Source of the DNA: WVZH01 sp034430895
GTDB lineage: Bacteria > Chloroflexota > Anaerolineae > Anaerolineales > E44-bin32
Direction: 5' to 3'
Assembly: GCA_034430895.1 (NCBI GenBank)
Contig: DAOUDW010000109.1
Span: 124,001 to 188,000, forward strand
Length of the DNA stretch: 64,000 nucleotides
The notes beneath the pieces are model-generated. The model was given only the letters and a program-made list of their open reading frames with translations. It did not search any database and was not told the DNA's origin. Below, piece by piece: positions 24,147-32,121 of the stretch. Numbering within the stretch: the first letter of the stretch is position 1; each line of letters starts with the position of its first letter. The position numbers and the translations under genes are program-made.

Positions 24147-26786
24147 TCATTCACAGTCCTTTGAACCCGCCAGGAAGCATACTGCACGGTTCTGTTCCGA
24201 ATCAGCGATCACTCGCACGAAATCACCGTTTGTCGCCTCAGGAACATCGATCAAGCGCACGATGTTTTCATACTTACGCGCTTTGGGCATGAATGTCAAC
24301 AGTGCATTTGGGGCTGTCTCGAAAAACGCTGTTTGGAATTGTGCGGCGTCATCATCGGGGTATACGGGCATGTAGATCATTTGGGCTTCTACCAGATCCT
24401 GGAAGAAATGGGTGCCGTAGGATACTTCGGGGACATGCCCTGCTTCTTCCAGAGCCATCTCCACAAGCACCGATGCATTATCGATGTCCGCATACCCAAC
24501 GTTGACACCCAAGTTGATGTTGCTGCTTCCCCAACGTCCAGGCCCCATCATTATAACCTTGCCTCGCTCGACCTCCGGTAAACGATTGATCTGACCCACC
24601 AAACGACCAAGATTTCGCTTATCTTCGACTGAAGCCAGATGATAATAAGCGTGTGGATCGATGTATAAAATGTAACGGATTCGATTCAGGCAACCGCCTC
24701 CAATCATACGTTGAGACCGGAAGAGTACTCGCTGCGGTTCTAGGTCTTCTGGAATTACAACGCCATTGATCGACCCAGGAATAACCAACGGACGGCACTG
24801 AAGCACATTGATATTTACTTGCCCGTCCTCACCGATAGAAGCCGTGAATTCAAGATCAACAGGATGTCCATAAACAGCCTCCAATTTACGCAAAATCTTG
24901 CCCATCATGGGCACGAAATCCGTTTTTTGGAGCAAATTGTTAAAAGTCAATACGAGTTGCTCCGGCTCGCATTTCACGTTTCTTGAAACCGGATCGTAAG
25001 GATGACCATCCTGCATAACCGATACGAACAACTCGAGGTTGGGATAATCCCTGTCACCGAGTACTTCTGGCAAGATGCAATTCGTAAAACGTCTTTCCTG
25101 CAAATCCAGGAGGTCGATTTCATGTTGGGAGTATTTCGCTACCCTGGCACCGATTTCCGGGCGCAAGTGAGGTTGACTGATGGAAATCATGCGGGGATAA
25201 TCCGCGCCCACGCGATCCACAGCTCGTGTTCCCAATCCAAAAACGAGACGGATAACACCCTGCTTGGGATCGATGCGGTCGTTCCAAACATACAAATTTC
25301 GCGAAAAAGCCACTCCGGCGAGTGCCGGGAAGAAATAGTGTCGATATGGAATCCCGGAAACTCGTTGGACGAGAATCGCCATCTGCTCGTCGTTCTCGCC
25401 CAAGCCACGCCGACTGCGGTACGTCAGCGCATCCGGATTGAGCGCGCTGGCATAAACCAATTTAACCGCCCGCATGAAATCATCGAGACGGGATTTGGGA
25501 TCACCTTGATTGGCACAAAAAATACTGCGGTATTTGCCGGCAAATGCGTTCCCAAAACTGTCTTCTAATAAGCTGCTTGAACGCACAATAACCGGCGCCT
25601 GTCCATAATAATCGAGCATTAGACGGAACTGCTCCCGAATTGACTCGGAGAAAGTGCCCGATAGGAAGCGTCGTTCCACATCTTTGAATTCGTCATACGA
25701 CAACGATGAATTACGAGTCAACTGCAGCCGCAAGCGAAATAACTCGTTATGAACCAGGAATGAGAAGAATACGTCGGAACCGATGTAAAACGAATCATGA
25801 TCTTCCAACCGTTCGATCAGCTCGACATCTTCCGGCTCAGCCATTGACGTCAAGATACGGCGTGCCAGCAACATACCGGTGGCTTTGCCACCAATCCGGC
25901 CGGCGCCAATCAGACGATTTCGGACAGCGAGGAGATCATCCAGATTGAAAAATTTCTCGGTGAGTGTATTGAAGATTGGATGGTGTCCAATAAGCATACG
26001 GATAAATTCGCGCTTTAAAGCCAGTTGTTCTTCGTCTTCTTCGTCAAGCCCTTTGGGGGATACGCGATGACGAACAAGCTTCTGATATACGCTTTCCCAC
26101 GGATCTAACGGCTGCACCGAACTACGCAAGGGAGATTGATGCGCTGAAGCCAACACTTCGGCAGCTTCCCCACTTTGCGCCAGCGGCATCCAATGATCGC
26201 CTTCAACAAGATGCGGCAAGAACATTTGGGGAGAATATCGGTCCCATACCTTAATCGGGTGTAGATACATTTGATCCTTGGCATGATAGATGTTGAGTAG
26301 AAGTTGAGTTGTATCGCGGATACGGGCAACCGTTTCATGGGCATGGTGGCCGCTGGTGAGAGCAAAATACGTCACAGTATCCAATTCAAACAGGTATGGA
26401 CAGGTCACCTGGAAGAAATTCGCCAGCAATTCATCCGTCACCCACTTATCCACCAGCGACGAGAGATTATCGAAGACATAAAACACCCTGGAGCCACGTG
26501 CTTCGATAAGTCGATGCACCTCCCGGGTAAAAGTATCGAAACCGTCGGCAGGATTTAGTTCCAAGATTTCCAAACCTGCAAAAGGCTCCAACACCGGAGG
26601 GTGCGCCGCAAAACGCAGATACACCAATGGCCAGCCGTCTGCAACAGCAGCCTGGGCGAAGGGTAGAACAAAGTGGCGATAATCCTCTAGATCATCCACC
26701 TGCCAGACGACGTTGTCGCCAAGCCGGAAACCTTGAAGAACATGATCTAGGGCTTCGATCCCACTGCGAATTACAAGTTCATCCAT
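24147..26786 (-). CDS. KaiC-like/PEP-synthase (PPDK N-domain) fusion protein
   Basis: An 879-aa protein. Residues 1-210 resemble a RecA/KaiC domain ('SGIEALDHVLQGFRLGDN', Walker B 'VFYVFDN'), but the P-loop GxxxxGK[ST] is absent. The middle (about 300-720) is a pyruvate-phosphate-dikinase/PEP-synthase ATP-grasp domain: 'IGGKATGMLLARR', 'VIVRSSSLLEDSFGNAFAGKY' in abbreviated form (VRSSSLLEDS, AGKY). A C-terminal region with 'GRWGSSNINLG' and 'SYGTHFFQDL' follows. No phosphohistidine swivelling domain and no PEP-utilising barrel are seen, so the full PEP synthase reaction is unlikely. The start is the ATG at 26786, about 20 nt after a TATAAT box. A role as ATP-dependent regulator or kinase is inference. 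Confidence 0.8.
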   Translation of the reverse strand: MDELVIRSGIEALDHVLQGFRLGDNVVWQVDDLEDYRHFVLPFAQAAVADGWPLVYLRFAAHPPVLEPFAGLEILELNPADGFDTFTREVHRLIEARGSRVFYVFDNLSSLVDKWVTDELLANFFQVTCPYLFELDTVTYFALTSGHHAHETVARIRDTTQLLLNIYHAKDQMYLHPIKVWDRYSPQMFLPHLVEGDHWMPLAQSGEAAEVLASAHQSPLRSSVQPLDPWESVYQKLVRHRVSPKGLDEEDEEQLALKREFIRMLIGHHPIFNTLTEKFFNLDDLLAVRNRLIGAGRIGGKATGMLLARRILTSMAEPEDVELIERLEDHDSFYIGSDVFFSFLVHNELFRLRLQLTRNSSLSYDEFKDVERRFLSGTFSESIREQFRLMLDYYGQAPVIVRSSSLLEDSFGNAFAGKYRSIFCANQGDPKSRLDDFMRAVKLVYASALNPDALTYRSRRGLGENDEQMAILVQRVSGIPYRHYFFPALAGVAFSRNLYVWNDRIDPKQGVIRLVFGLGTRAVDRVGADYPRMISISQPHLRPEIGARVAKYSQHEIDLLDLQERRFTNCILPEVLGDRDYPNLELFVSVMQDGHPYDPVSRNVKCEPEQLVLTFNNLLQKTDFVPMMGKILRKLEAVYGHPVDLEFTASIGEDGQVNINVLQCRPLVIPGSINGVVIPEDLEPQRVLFRSQRMIGGGCLNRIRYILYIDPHAYYHLASVEDKRNLGRLVGQINRLPEVERGKVIMMGPGRWGSSNINLGVNVGYADIDNASVLVEMALEEAGHVPEVSYGTHFFQDLVEAQMIYMPVYPDDDAAQFQTAFFETAPNALLTFMPKARKYENIVRLIDVPEATNGDFVRVIADSEQNRAVCFLAGSKDCE

Positions 26787-26804
26787 ATATAAAATCCATA
26801 AGCT

Positions 26805-26810
26805 ATTATA
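26805..26810 (-). promoter_or_regulatory. Candidate -10 box of the KaiC/PPDK gene
   Basis: TATAAT on the minus strand, preceded by TTG (extended -10-like), sits 18 bp before the ATG at 26786. The transcription start would lie just before it and leave a very short leader. The -35 is not clear. Confidence 0.45.
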
Positions 26811-26925
26811 CAAGTATGCCGATGAAATATGATGTCACTATTCCAGACATCATTCGTTGGCAAATTAAGCAATCTGATCCTTTGTGTTGCTTTTACTATC
26901 AAGGGCAAACCCGGGCAGCGAGGCA

Positions 26926-27537
26926 CTACTCTCGAATGAAATAACCCCGCAGGAAGGACAGGAAATCTCTGCGTGATTGAATTACCTGGGAAAGGAAATG
27001 ACGTGATCCACGCCACCGGGCCTTCTCCCGTTTCCACCATCCCCCCAACTCGATGGCCAGCGCGGCAATTCCTACATATGAATATAGGTCGGCGAGATTC
27101 GCACTCGGCGATCGGAGAACTTGAATAAAGTCCGTTGTGCAGCCGACAAACAAATCATCGACCAAATTCCCCACTACACCCGCGGTAATCATTATGAGGG
27201 CAATCTTCGGCCACGTACTCTCTGGCTTCCTGTGCGTATAGTAATCAAATAAGGGGAAGGCCATTAGCAAAATCAAAACCCGTACGATGAGAAATAAAAT
27301 CTGAACCCATTCCGGCATCTCCGGAACGAACCATGAAAAACCGCGACAGTTGGGCACGTACGTGATGAATACGATGTCATTGATAATCGGATTGCGGATT
27401 CCGGGCATCACACTCGCGCGGACAAGCGCTTTTGTGGCCTGATCGATGACCAGCAGAATAGAAGATAGACCGACCCACTGATGGAATATCCTGCGCCTCA
27501 CGGCTTTCCGATCTTGCACTTCAAATCCCCGAGACAC
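26926..27537 (-). CDS. Signal peptidase II (LspA)-like protein
   Basis: A 203-aa membrane protein. LspA features are 'IDQATKALV' in the first helix (D-x-x-x-K), 'NCRGFSW' (N-x-G-x-x-F-like), 'GNLVDDLFVGCTTDFI' with catalytic Asp136, and 'ANLADLY' with catalytic Asp150. The usual GNLIDR is GNLVDD, so Arg is replaced by Asp. It cleaves, or is modelled to cleave, lipoprotein signal peptides after lipidation. The tail has about 40 extra basic residues. A GTG start after GAGG is likely, and it follows the MBL hydrolase by 22 bp. The window holds many lipoprotein substrates. Confidence 0.8.
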   Translation of the reverse strand: MSRGFEVQDRKAVRRRIFHQWVGLSSILLVIDQATKALVRASVMPGIRNPIINDIVFITYVPNCRGFSWFVPEMPEWVQILFLIVRVLILLMAFPLFDYYTHRKPESTWPKIALIMITAGVVGNLVDDLFVGCTTDFIQVLRSPSANLADLYSYVGIAALAIELGGWWKREKARWRGSRHFLSQVIQSRRDFLSFLRGYFIRE

Positions 27538-27559
27538 AGAGCCTCATAATCCGCTATGC

Positions 27560-28261
27560 TTATTCTGGTAATGCATTCGCCAGTTCTCGGGCTGAAAATG
27601 GTTTTCCATGAGCGGGATAGATAACTTTGGCGCCGTGTTCGATGAGTTTCTTCCAACTCGCGTATACCGCCTCGAGGTCTTCAACATAAATCGGGTGATG
27701 ACCTATGCCTGTCAGATGCAAGAAATTCATGGCGACATCTCCTACGAAGGCACTTCCATCCGAGAGAACGATGGATAGTGAATCCCGGGAATGTCCCGGG
27801 GTGGATAAAATCTTGCCGTCGACTCCAATCTGCTGCAGCAACTCGAAATTATCCCCTGCTACAATGAAGTCCTTTTCTCTGAGGATCAATGGTGGAAAAT
27901 TGAACTCCCGATGGAACAACTCGAACAGCGAGAATACGAATTTCACGCGACGGTTGAAAGGCCGCATCGTTTCTTCTGATGCCCCATTTCGCAGAGGCGC
28001 CACAGCATGCTGATGTGCAATAACCTGGCATCCCGTCTTCTCAACCAGATCGGCAGCAAATCCGACATGATCGTCGTGGTGATGGGTCAGAAATAGATAT
28101 TTAATCTCGGAGATATCGATCCCGAACCTGGTTACGTTCTTCTGGAATCGCGAAAAGGTATCCCGGTAGGATGTGTCGATGAGAAGATAGCCATCGTTAC
28201 ATGGAAGCAGGTAACAATTCGTGAATCCGAGTTTCACGCTAACAACGTTTGGATTTGACAT
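27560..28261 (-). CDS. Metallo-beta-lactamase-fold hydrolase
   Basis: A 233-aa cytoplasmic protein with the MBL signature 'THHHDDHVG' (HxHxDH, about residue 58), then 'GHSRDSLS' (third metal His), 'FVGDVAMN' (bridging Asp) and 'YPAHGKPF' (last His). This is the glyoxalase II-like or quorum-quenching subgroup. The substrate is not readable from sequence. It lies 50 bp after DUF3795 copy 1 and 22 bp before the LspA-like gene, so an operon is likely. Confidence 0.9.
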   Translation of the reverse strand: MSNPNVVSVKLGFTNCYLLPCNDGYLLIDTSYRDTFSRFQKNVTRFGIDISEIKYLFLTHHHDDHVGFAADLVEKTGCQVIAHQHAVAPLRNGASEETMRPFNRRVKFVFSLFELFHREFNFPPLILREKDFIVAGDNFELLQQIGVDGKILSTPGHSRDSLSIVLSDGSAFVGDVAMNFLHLTGIGHHPIYVEDLEAVYASWKKLIEHGAKVIYPAHGKPFSARELANALPE

Positions 28262-28311
28262 TTTCTCGCCCTTTAATAAACCGATCCAGGATTACTGCAA
28301 CCCCATCTCAA

Positions 28312-28653
28312 TTATTCAGCCCGGATCGCATCCAATCTTGTCTTTGCTTCTGTAACCACTGCGAGGAAATCGGCCAACTTTGCGCAGGGGTATTCGCTGC
28401 AATATGCGCAATTCTCGACGCCCTTTTGTACACCGCATTTACGTATTTCACATACTCGACAATGTTGATAAAGCATTCCGCCCTCGGATAAACATCCATC
28501 ACAGTCAATATCTTCTGCCGTGATATTGGCACCAAATTCCTCTCTCCATAAAGCTGCGACCTCGGCGCGCTTCACATCGTCGTTCGTCCTCGTGGCGATC
28601 AACGCACCACATTGAATGCAATCCAAACCGCAGTAAGCAATCATTTCGTTCAT
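28312..28653 (-). CDS. DUF3795 cysteine-rich protein, copy 1
   Basis: A 113-aa protein with the DUF3795 pattern: 'YCGLDCIQCGA' at the N-terminus, then cysteine pairs in 'CDGC', 'CRVCEIRKCG', 'NCAYCSEYPC'. About 11 cysteines suggest one or two zinc or Fe-S sites. The function is unknown. AAAGGA lies upstream of the ATG at 28653. About three quarters identical by eye to copy 2 at 29739-30074. The homology extends through the upstream flank, showing a segmental duplication. Confidence 0.9.
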   Translation of the reverse strand: MNEMIAYCGLDCIQCGALIATRTNDDVKRAEVAALWREEFGANITAEDIDCDGCLSEGGMLYQHCRVCEIRKCGVQKGVENCAYCSEYPCAKLADFLAVVTEAKTRLDAIRAE

Positions 28654-28732
28654 GATCGGATCCTTTCCGTATGTCAGCCCCAACGTTATCCTACTGGCAC
28701 ACATTCCGCGGAATTAGCTTCAATAGTGATTT

Positions 28733-28769
28733 TTACTCCACGGCCCCCGAACGCAAGACACCATTCTCG
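28733..28769 (-). pseudogene. Vestigial 3' end of a propeller gene
   Basis: Read on the minus strand this encodes 'ENGVLRSGAVE' followed by TAA, matching the last codons of the propeller gene ('ENGVSRSVTVE' then TAA, 30163-30199). Homology stops abruptly upstream. It shows that the duplicated unit originally included the 3' end of the propeller gene and was inserted or copied here without the rest. Confidence 0.75.
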
Positions 28770-28946
28770 CTTGAGTTTTCGGATTTCTCTCATTTATCTA
28801 TACGAGTGGAACGTCACATAACTGTGACTTTCCATCATACTGATAAGAATTAACCATACTCGCCTGGTTCCTATCACCGCGGTCTAAAAGTAGCCCATGC
28901 GATAAATAATTGTCGCCAAATTGAGCTGGAATCGAAGGTGCGAATG

Positions 28947-29708
28947 CTAATACCGGCTCCCGAAACGCATCTGAAACACCTGATAGCTCTCGATTGCTAG
29001 AATTCCAAACAAAAAGGTTATGTACATGCTGTTGAACAGTACCAATCCGAGTAAGGCGATGATGAATCCTGCAACCGCAGATATTAGGAGCGAAGTGCGC
29101 AAACCACCCAATGGATCCATGCGTATAAGCGCCTCTCGAGCAATGTTGCCGCCGTCGAGCGGATAGACAGGCATGAGATTCATCAGCCCCCAAAAGACAT
29201 TGATCCATAGAAAGGTCATCACCACCAAGTTGGCGATATAACTACTCACGGGTAAGCGTGCCATCGGCAATGGAATCACGCCAAACAAAGTCGAAACGAA
29301 GATGCTCCCCCCGGAGACTGCGACTGCCAGCATGACAAGCCCCGCCAGAAGAAAGCCGGCGAAGGGTCCGGCAAACGAGACCACAATCGATTGTGTGGCG
29401 TTGAACGAGACATCCGCTCTCCCGCTGCCCCAACGTACGGATTCGGGTACGGTAACGCCTCCCGCAAGATGAAGCACGATGTGTGAATCGATGCCGTACA
29501 TTTTCATGGCAAAGGCGTGCCCCAACTCATGAACGATGATCGAGACAAAGAGAACAACGAGCCAAACCAGCAAATTAACCAGGCTGCCCGCCGAAGCCCC
29601 AAAGATGATTGCCATCAGCCAGAACAAGGGGTGAACGCGAATGGTAATCCCTGCAAATCGAAAACGTAGATCGTACTGCGTCAGAGGTGGTGGTTGGAAT
29701 AGGTTCAT
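28947..29708 (-). CDS. Site-2 protease family (M50) zinc metalloprotease
   Basis: A 253-aa membrane protein with the M50 zinc motif HELGH (residues 60-64) in a membrane helix and the second motif 'MPVYPLDGG' (N/PDG region supplying the third metal ligand). About six membrane helices. It lacks a PDZ or CBS domain, so it belongs to the compact group. Such proteases cleave membrane-bound substrates such as anti-sigma factors. It lies between the two DUF3795 copies, all on one strand. Confidence 0.9.
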   Translation of the reverse strand: MNLFQPPPLTQYDLRFRFAGITIRVHPLFWLMAIIFGASAGSLVNLLVWLVVLFVSIIVHELGHAFAMKMYGIDSHIVLHLAGGVTVPESVRWGSGRADVSFNATQSIVVSFAGPFAGFLLAGLVMLAVAVSGGSIFVSTLFGVIPLPMARLPVSSYIANLVVMTFLWINVFWGLMNLMPVYPLDGGNIAREALIRMDPLGGLRTSLLISAVAGFIIALLGLVLFNSMYITFLFGILAIESYQVFQMRFGSRY

Positions 29709-29736
29709 AATTACTTCATGGCTTTCGTTCTCAAGC

Positions 29737-30199
29737 CGTTATAACCCGGCTCGGATTCCATCCAATATTATCTTCGCATCAGGTACTGCTGCGAAGAATT
29801 CGGTTAACTTCGTGCAAGGGTATTCTTCACAATATCCGCAGTTCACCACGCCCTTGTCAACCCCGCATTTGCGGATTTCACACACGCTGCAATGCTGGAA
29901 GAGCAACCCGCCCTCCGACGTACATCCGTCGCAGTAAATATCTTCTGCCTTGATATCGGCACCGTATTCATCTCTCCACAAGGCTGCAACATCGGCGCGC
30001 TTCCCATCGTCGTTCGTCCGCGCAGCGATCAACGCACCACATTGAAGGCAATCCAAACCGCAGTAAGTGATCATTTTCTCTATGGTTGGATCCTTTCCGT
30101 ATGTCAGCCCCAACGTTAACCCGCCGACACACATTCGGCGGAATTCACCTAAACAGTGAATTTTACTCCACGGTCACCGAACGCGAAACACCATTCTCG
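29737..30199. repeat. Segmental duplication, right copy
   Basis: Partner of 28310-28769. It includes the DUF3795 copy 2 and the last codons of the intact propeller gene. This copy keeps the intact propeller context and is therefore probably the parental arrangement. Confidence 0.8.
29739..30074 (-). CDS. DUF3795 cysteine-rich protein, copy 2
   Basis: A 111-aa protein of the same DUF3795 family with all cysteine pairs kept (YCGLDC, CDGC, CSVCEIRKC, CGYC). In copy 1 the ATG follows AAAGGATCCGATC; here the equivalent codon reads ATA, and the first ATG is at 30074, three codons further. The ribosome site AAAGGA is then about 16 bases away, with a weaker GAGAAA nearer. The start mutation may lower expression. 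It follows the propeller gene directly. Confidence 0.85.
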   Translation of the reverse strand: MITYCGLDCLQCGALIAARTNDDGKRADVAALWRDEYGADIKAEDIYCDGCTSEGGLLFQHCSVCEIRKCGVDKGVVNCGYCEEYPCTKLTEFFAAVPDAKIILDGIRAGL

Positions 30200-31209
30200 G
30201 TGCCCACCCAGATCTTACCATCGGACGCAATTGCCAGAGAATAAGCATGCTTTTCGATCAGGCCGTCGTTGGTGTGATACGTGCGCCAATCCCGGCCATC
30301 AAAACGGGAGATCCCATTGATCCCCCCAAACCACAGCCCACCATCCGGTGCCAGGGCAGCAGCATAGATATTGTTCGAATTGGGTGATGTTCGGTAGTCA
30401 CCAGCACCTCGGAAACCAGGATAATACGTCCAGCTCTTACCGTCAAAACTCGAGATACCACCGTTCCAGGCACCTACCCAGAGTGTGTTATCCCGTGTGA
30501 CCGCAAGCGCATAAACATGATCGCTTCGCAGCCCGCCCTGCGTGGATTCTTGGGTGTAGGCTGCCCATTCCGCGCCATCGAATTTTGCAAGGCCACGGCC
30601 GTTCGTCCCGACCCACAACGTTCCGTCCGGTGCAAATGCCAGCGACCAGACGGCACCACTCGGCATACCATCTTTGCCCGTGTATGTAATCCAATGACCT
30701 TCCCTGGGGTGGTAACGAGATATGCCGCCATCGAGGCAGCCAAACCACAACTCATTTTCGGGCCCCAGGACGATTTCCCAAACGCGATTGCCCGCCAAAC
30801 CATCTGCTTTTTGATATATCGTCCAGGTTTGGGTTTCTTCCTCGAAACGTGATACTCCACCTCCATCCGTCCCAACCCAAAGCGCGCCAAACGGGCCGAT
30901 CGCCAGTGAGCTGATTTTATTGTTGGCGAGGCCGTCTGCTGTGGTGTATGTAATCCAGTTTTTGCCATCAAAACGCGAGAGCCCTCCCCACGTACCCAGC
31001 CAGACGACACCGTCATCCGCAACGGCGATGGCCGAAACGTGGCGCTCTGCCAAACCATCCGCAGTCGTGTAGGATGTCCAAGTTGATATTGGTGCTGCGA
31101 CAGACCGGTTTTCGCCCGACAACAATTCATCCATGGATGCGCAGCCACTCATGCAGAGGAACAAACCAATGAGCATGACAACCAAAGTCATTCTTGGAGT
31201 CGATTTCAT
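30163..31209 (-). CDS. Two-component-regulator-type propeller lipoprotein
   Basis: A 348-aa lipoprotein starting at the ATG at 31209 with AAAGGAG nine bases upstream. Lipobox MSGC. The mature part consists of repeats of about 42 residues with 'WxGTxGGxSRFDGxxWxTYT' character (for example GTWGGLSRFDGKNW, GTDGGGVSRFEE, GCLDGGISRYHP, GTNGRGLAKFDG). These are the reg_prop/two-component-regulator propeller repeats, usually sensor domains of hybrid kinases; here no kinase follows, so this is a free lipoprotein sensor or surface binder. Its last codons were duplicated upstream of DUF3795 copy 1. Confidence 0.9.
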   Translation of the reverse strand: MKSTPRMTLVVMLIGLFLCMSGCASMDELLSGENRSVAAPISTWTSYTTADGLAERHVSAIAVADDGVVWLGTWGGLSRFDGKNWITYTTADGLANNKISSLAIGPFGALWVGTDGGGVSRFEEETQTWTIYQKADGLAGNRVWEIVLGPENELWFGCLDGGISRYHPREGHWITYTGKDGMPSGAVWSLAFAPDGTLWVGTNGRGLAKFDGAEWAAYTQESTQGGLRSDHVYALAVTRDNTLWVGAWNGGISSFDGKSWTYYPGFRGAGDYRTSPNSNNIYAAALAPDGGLWFGGINGISRFDGRDWRTYHTNDGLIEKHAYSLAIASDGKIWVGTENGVSRSVTVE

Positions 31210-31421
31210 GTACGCAGTCTCCTTTCGTTTGGATTCGCATTCTCGAACAAACACCCTGGTTCATTCAGATGCATTTCCACCGCATGCCTCATCGAGAAGG
31301 AATTGCCTCGCGATGCAGACAAGTATCACGCCAGGTTTTTCCAAGATTCCGCCGGATTGGTGTACTTCAGAGACGTTGGAATAGAGGAATGGGATCCCCT
31401 CGAAGTGTATCGTCAAAAACA

Positions 31422-31904
31422 TTATTCTTCGATGATCGTGCGGATAAAACGGTTGGTGCAGTTGACGAAAGAATTGATACAAACGCTGATTTCGCCGGAA
31501 ATATCGCCAGTTCGAATTGCCGTAAGGTAAAAACTCACTTCGAGCGTACGCCCTGCTGGGATTGGGGATTGAAAGGTGAAGGAATGATGCTCATCGCTGT
31601 AATCCGAAAAGTCTACATAGGTGGGCTTGGTATTCCCCACAATGACGCCATCCAGGTAACTGAGATCGATGTCGATGCTATCTAGGGTTTGTTCTTCTTT
31701 TGCCAGGTTCGTGATCTCCACTACGAGCAAATATTCCTCGTCAATCGAAACCACGGCAGGGACAGTCGCATTAACTTCGATATTCTCCGGTGTTTGCATC
31801 GCCCACCTGACAAACGAACTTCCCAGAAAAAGCACGAGAAGTCCGACTCCCAGGCATAAAACGGTGCAACCAGCGACAATCCACAATACGACCCTGCGAT
31901 CCAC
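31422..31904 (-). CDS. Membrane-anchored hypothetical protein
   Basis: A 160-aa protein with an N-terminal membrane helix (residues about 7-30) and a beta-rich extracellular part resembling a small Ig-like fold with a C-terminal 'CINSFVNCTNRF' pair. GTG start with AGGAAC upstream. The family is not recognised. It lies about 210 bp upstream of the propeller gene on the same strand. Confidence 0.55.
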   Translation of the reverse strand: MDRRVVLWIVAGCTVLCLGVGLLVLFLGSSFVRWAMQTPENIEVNATVPAVVSIDEEYLLVVEITNLAKEEQTLDSIDIDLSYLDGVIVGNTKPTYVDFSDYSDEHHSFTFQSPIPAGRTLEVSFYLTAIRTGDISGEISVCINSFVNCTNRFIRTIIEE

Positions 31905-32121
31905 GCTTGTTCCTCTTTTTAATTGACTTACTATGAAGCCTTTGGTGGACTTCTAAAGAAGGCGTTATCTAAGCCCATACAACTCTAGCAGCGTTTTGCT
32001 GCGAATGCAATTCACATTACATGGCACGTCAATAACGAATGCGGATCAAGAATAAAGCAAATCATGACGATCGAAAATCTCATATTGGATTCGAAGGTAT
32101 ATTCCTTCTGAACCCGCGGGC

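Larger units (their letters stand above)
28310..28769. repeat. Segmental duplication, left copy
   Basis: This stretch aligns with 29737-30199: a DUF3795 gene plus its upstream flank, including the shared block around 28662-28705 (GATCCTTTCCGTATGTCAGCC). The copies are about 1.4 kb apart and direct. An M50 protease gene lies between them. Confidence 0.8.

Noticed and set aside
28798..29208. 136-aa minus-strand frame
   Set aside because: Overlaps the M50 protease in another frame; the protease has HExxH.
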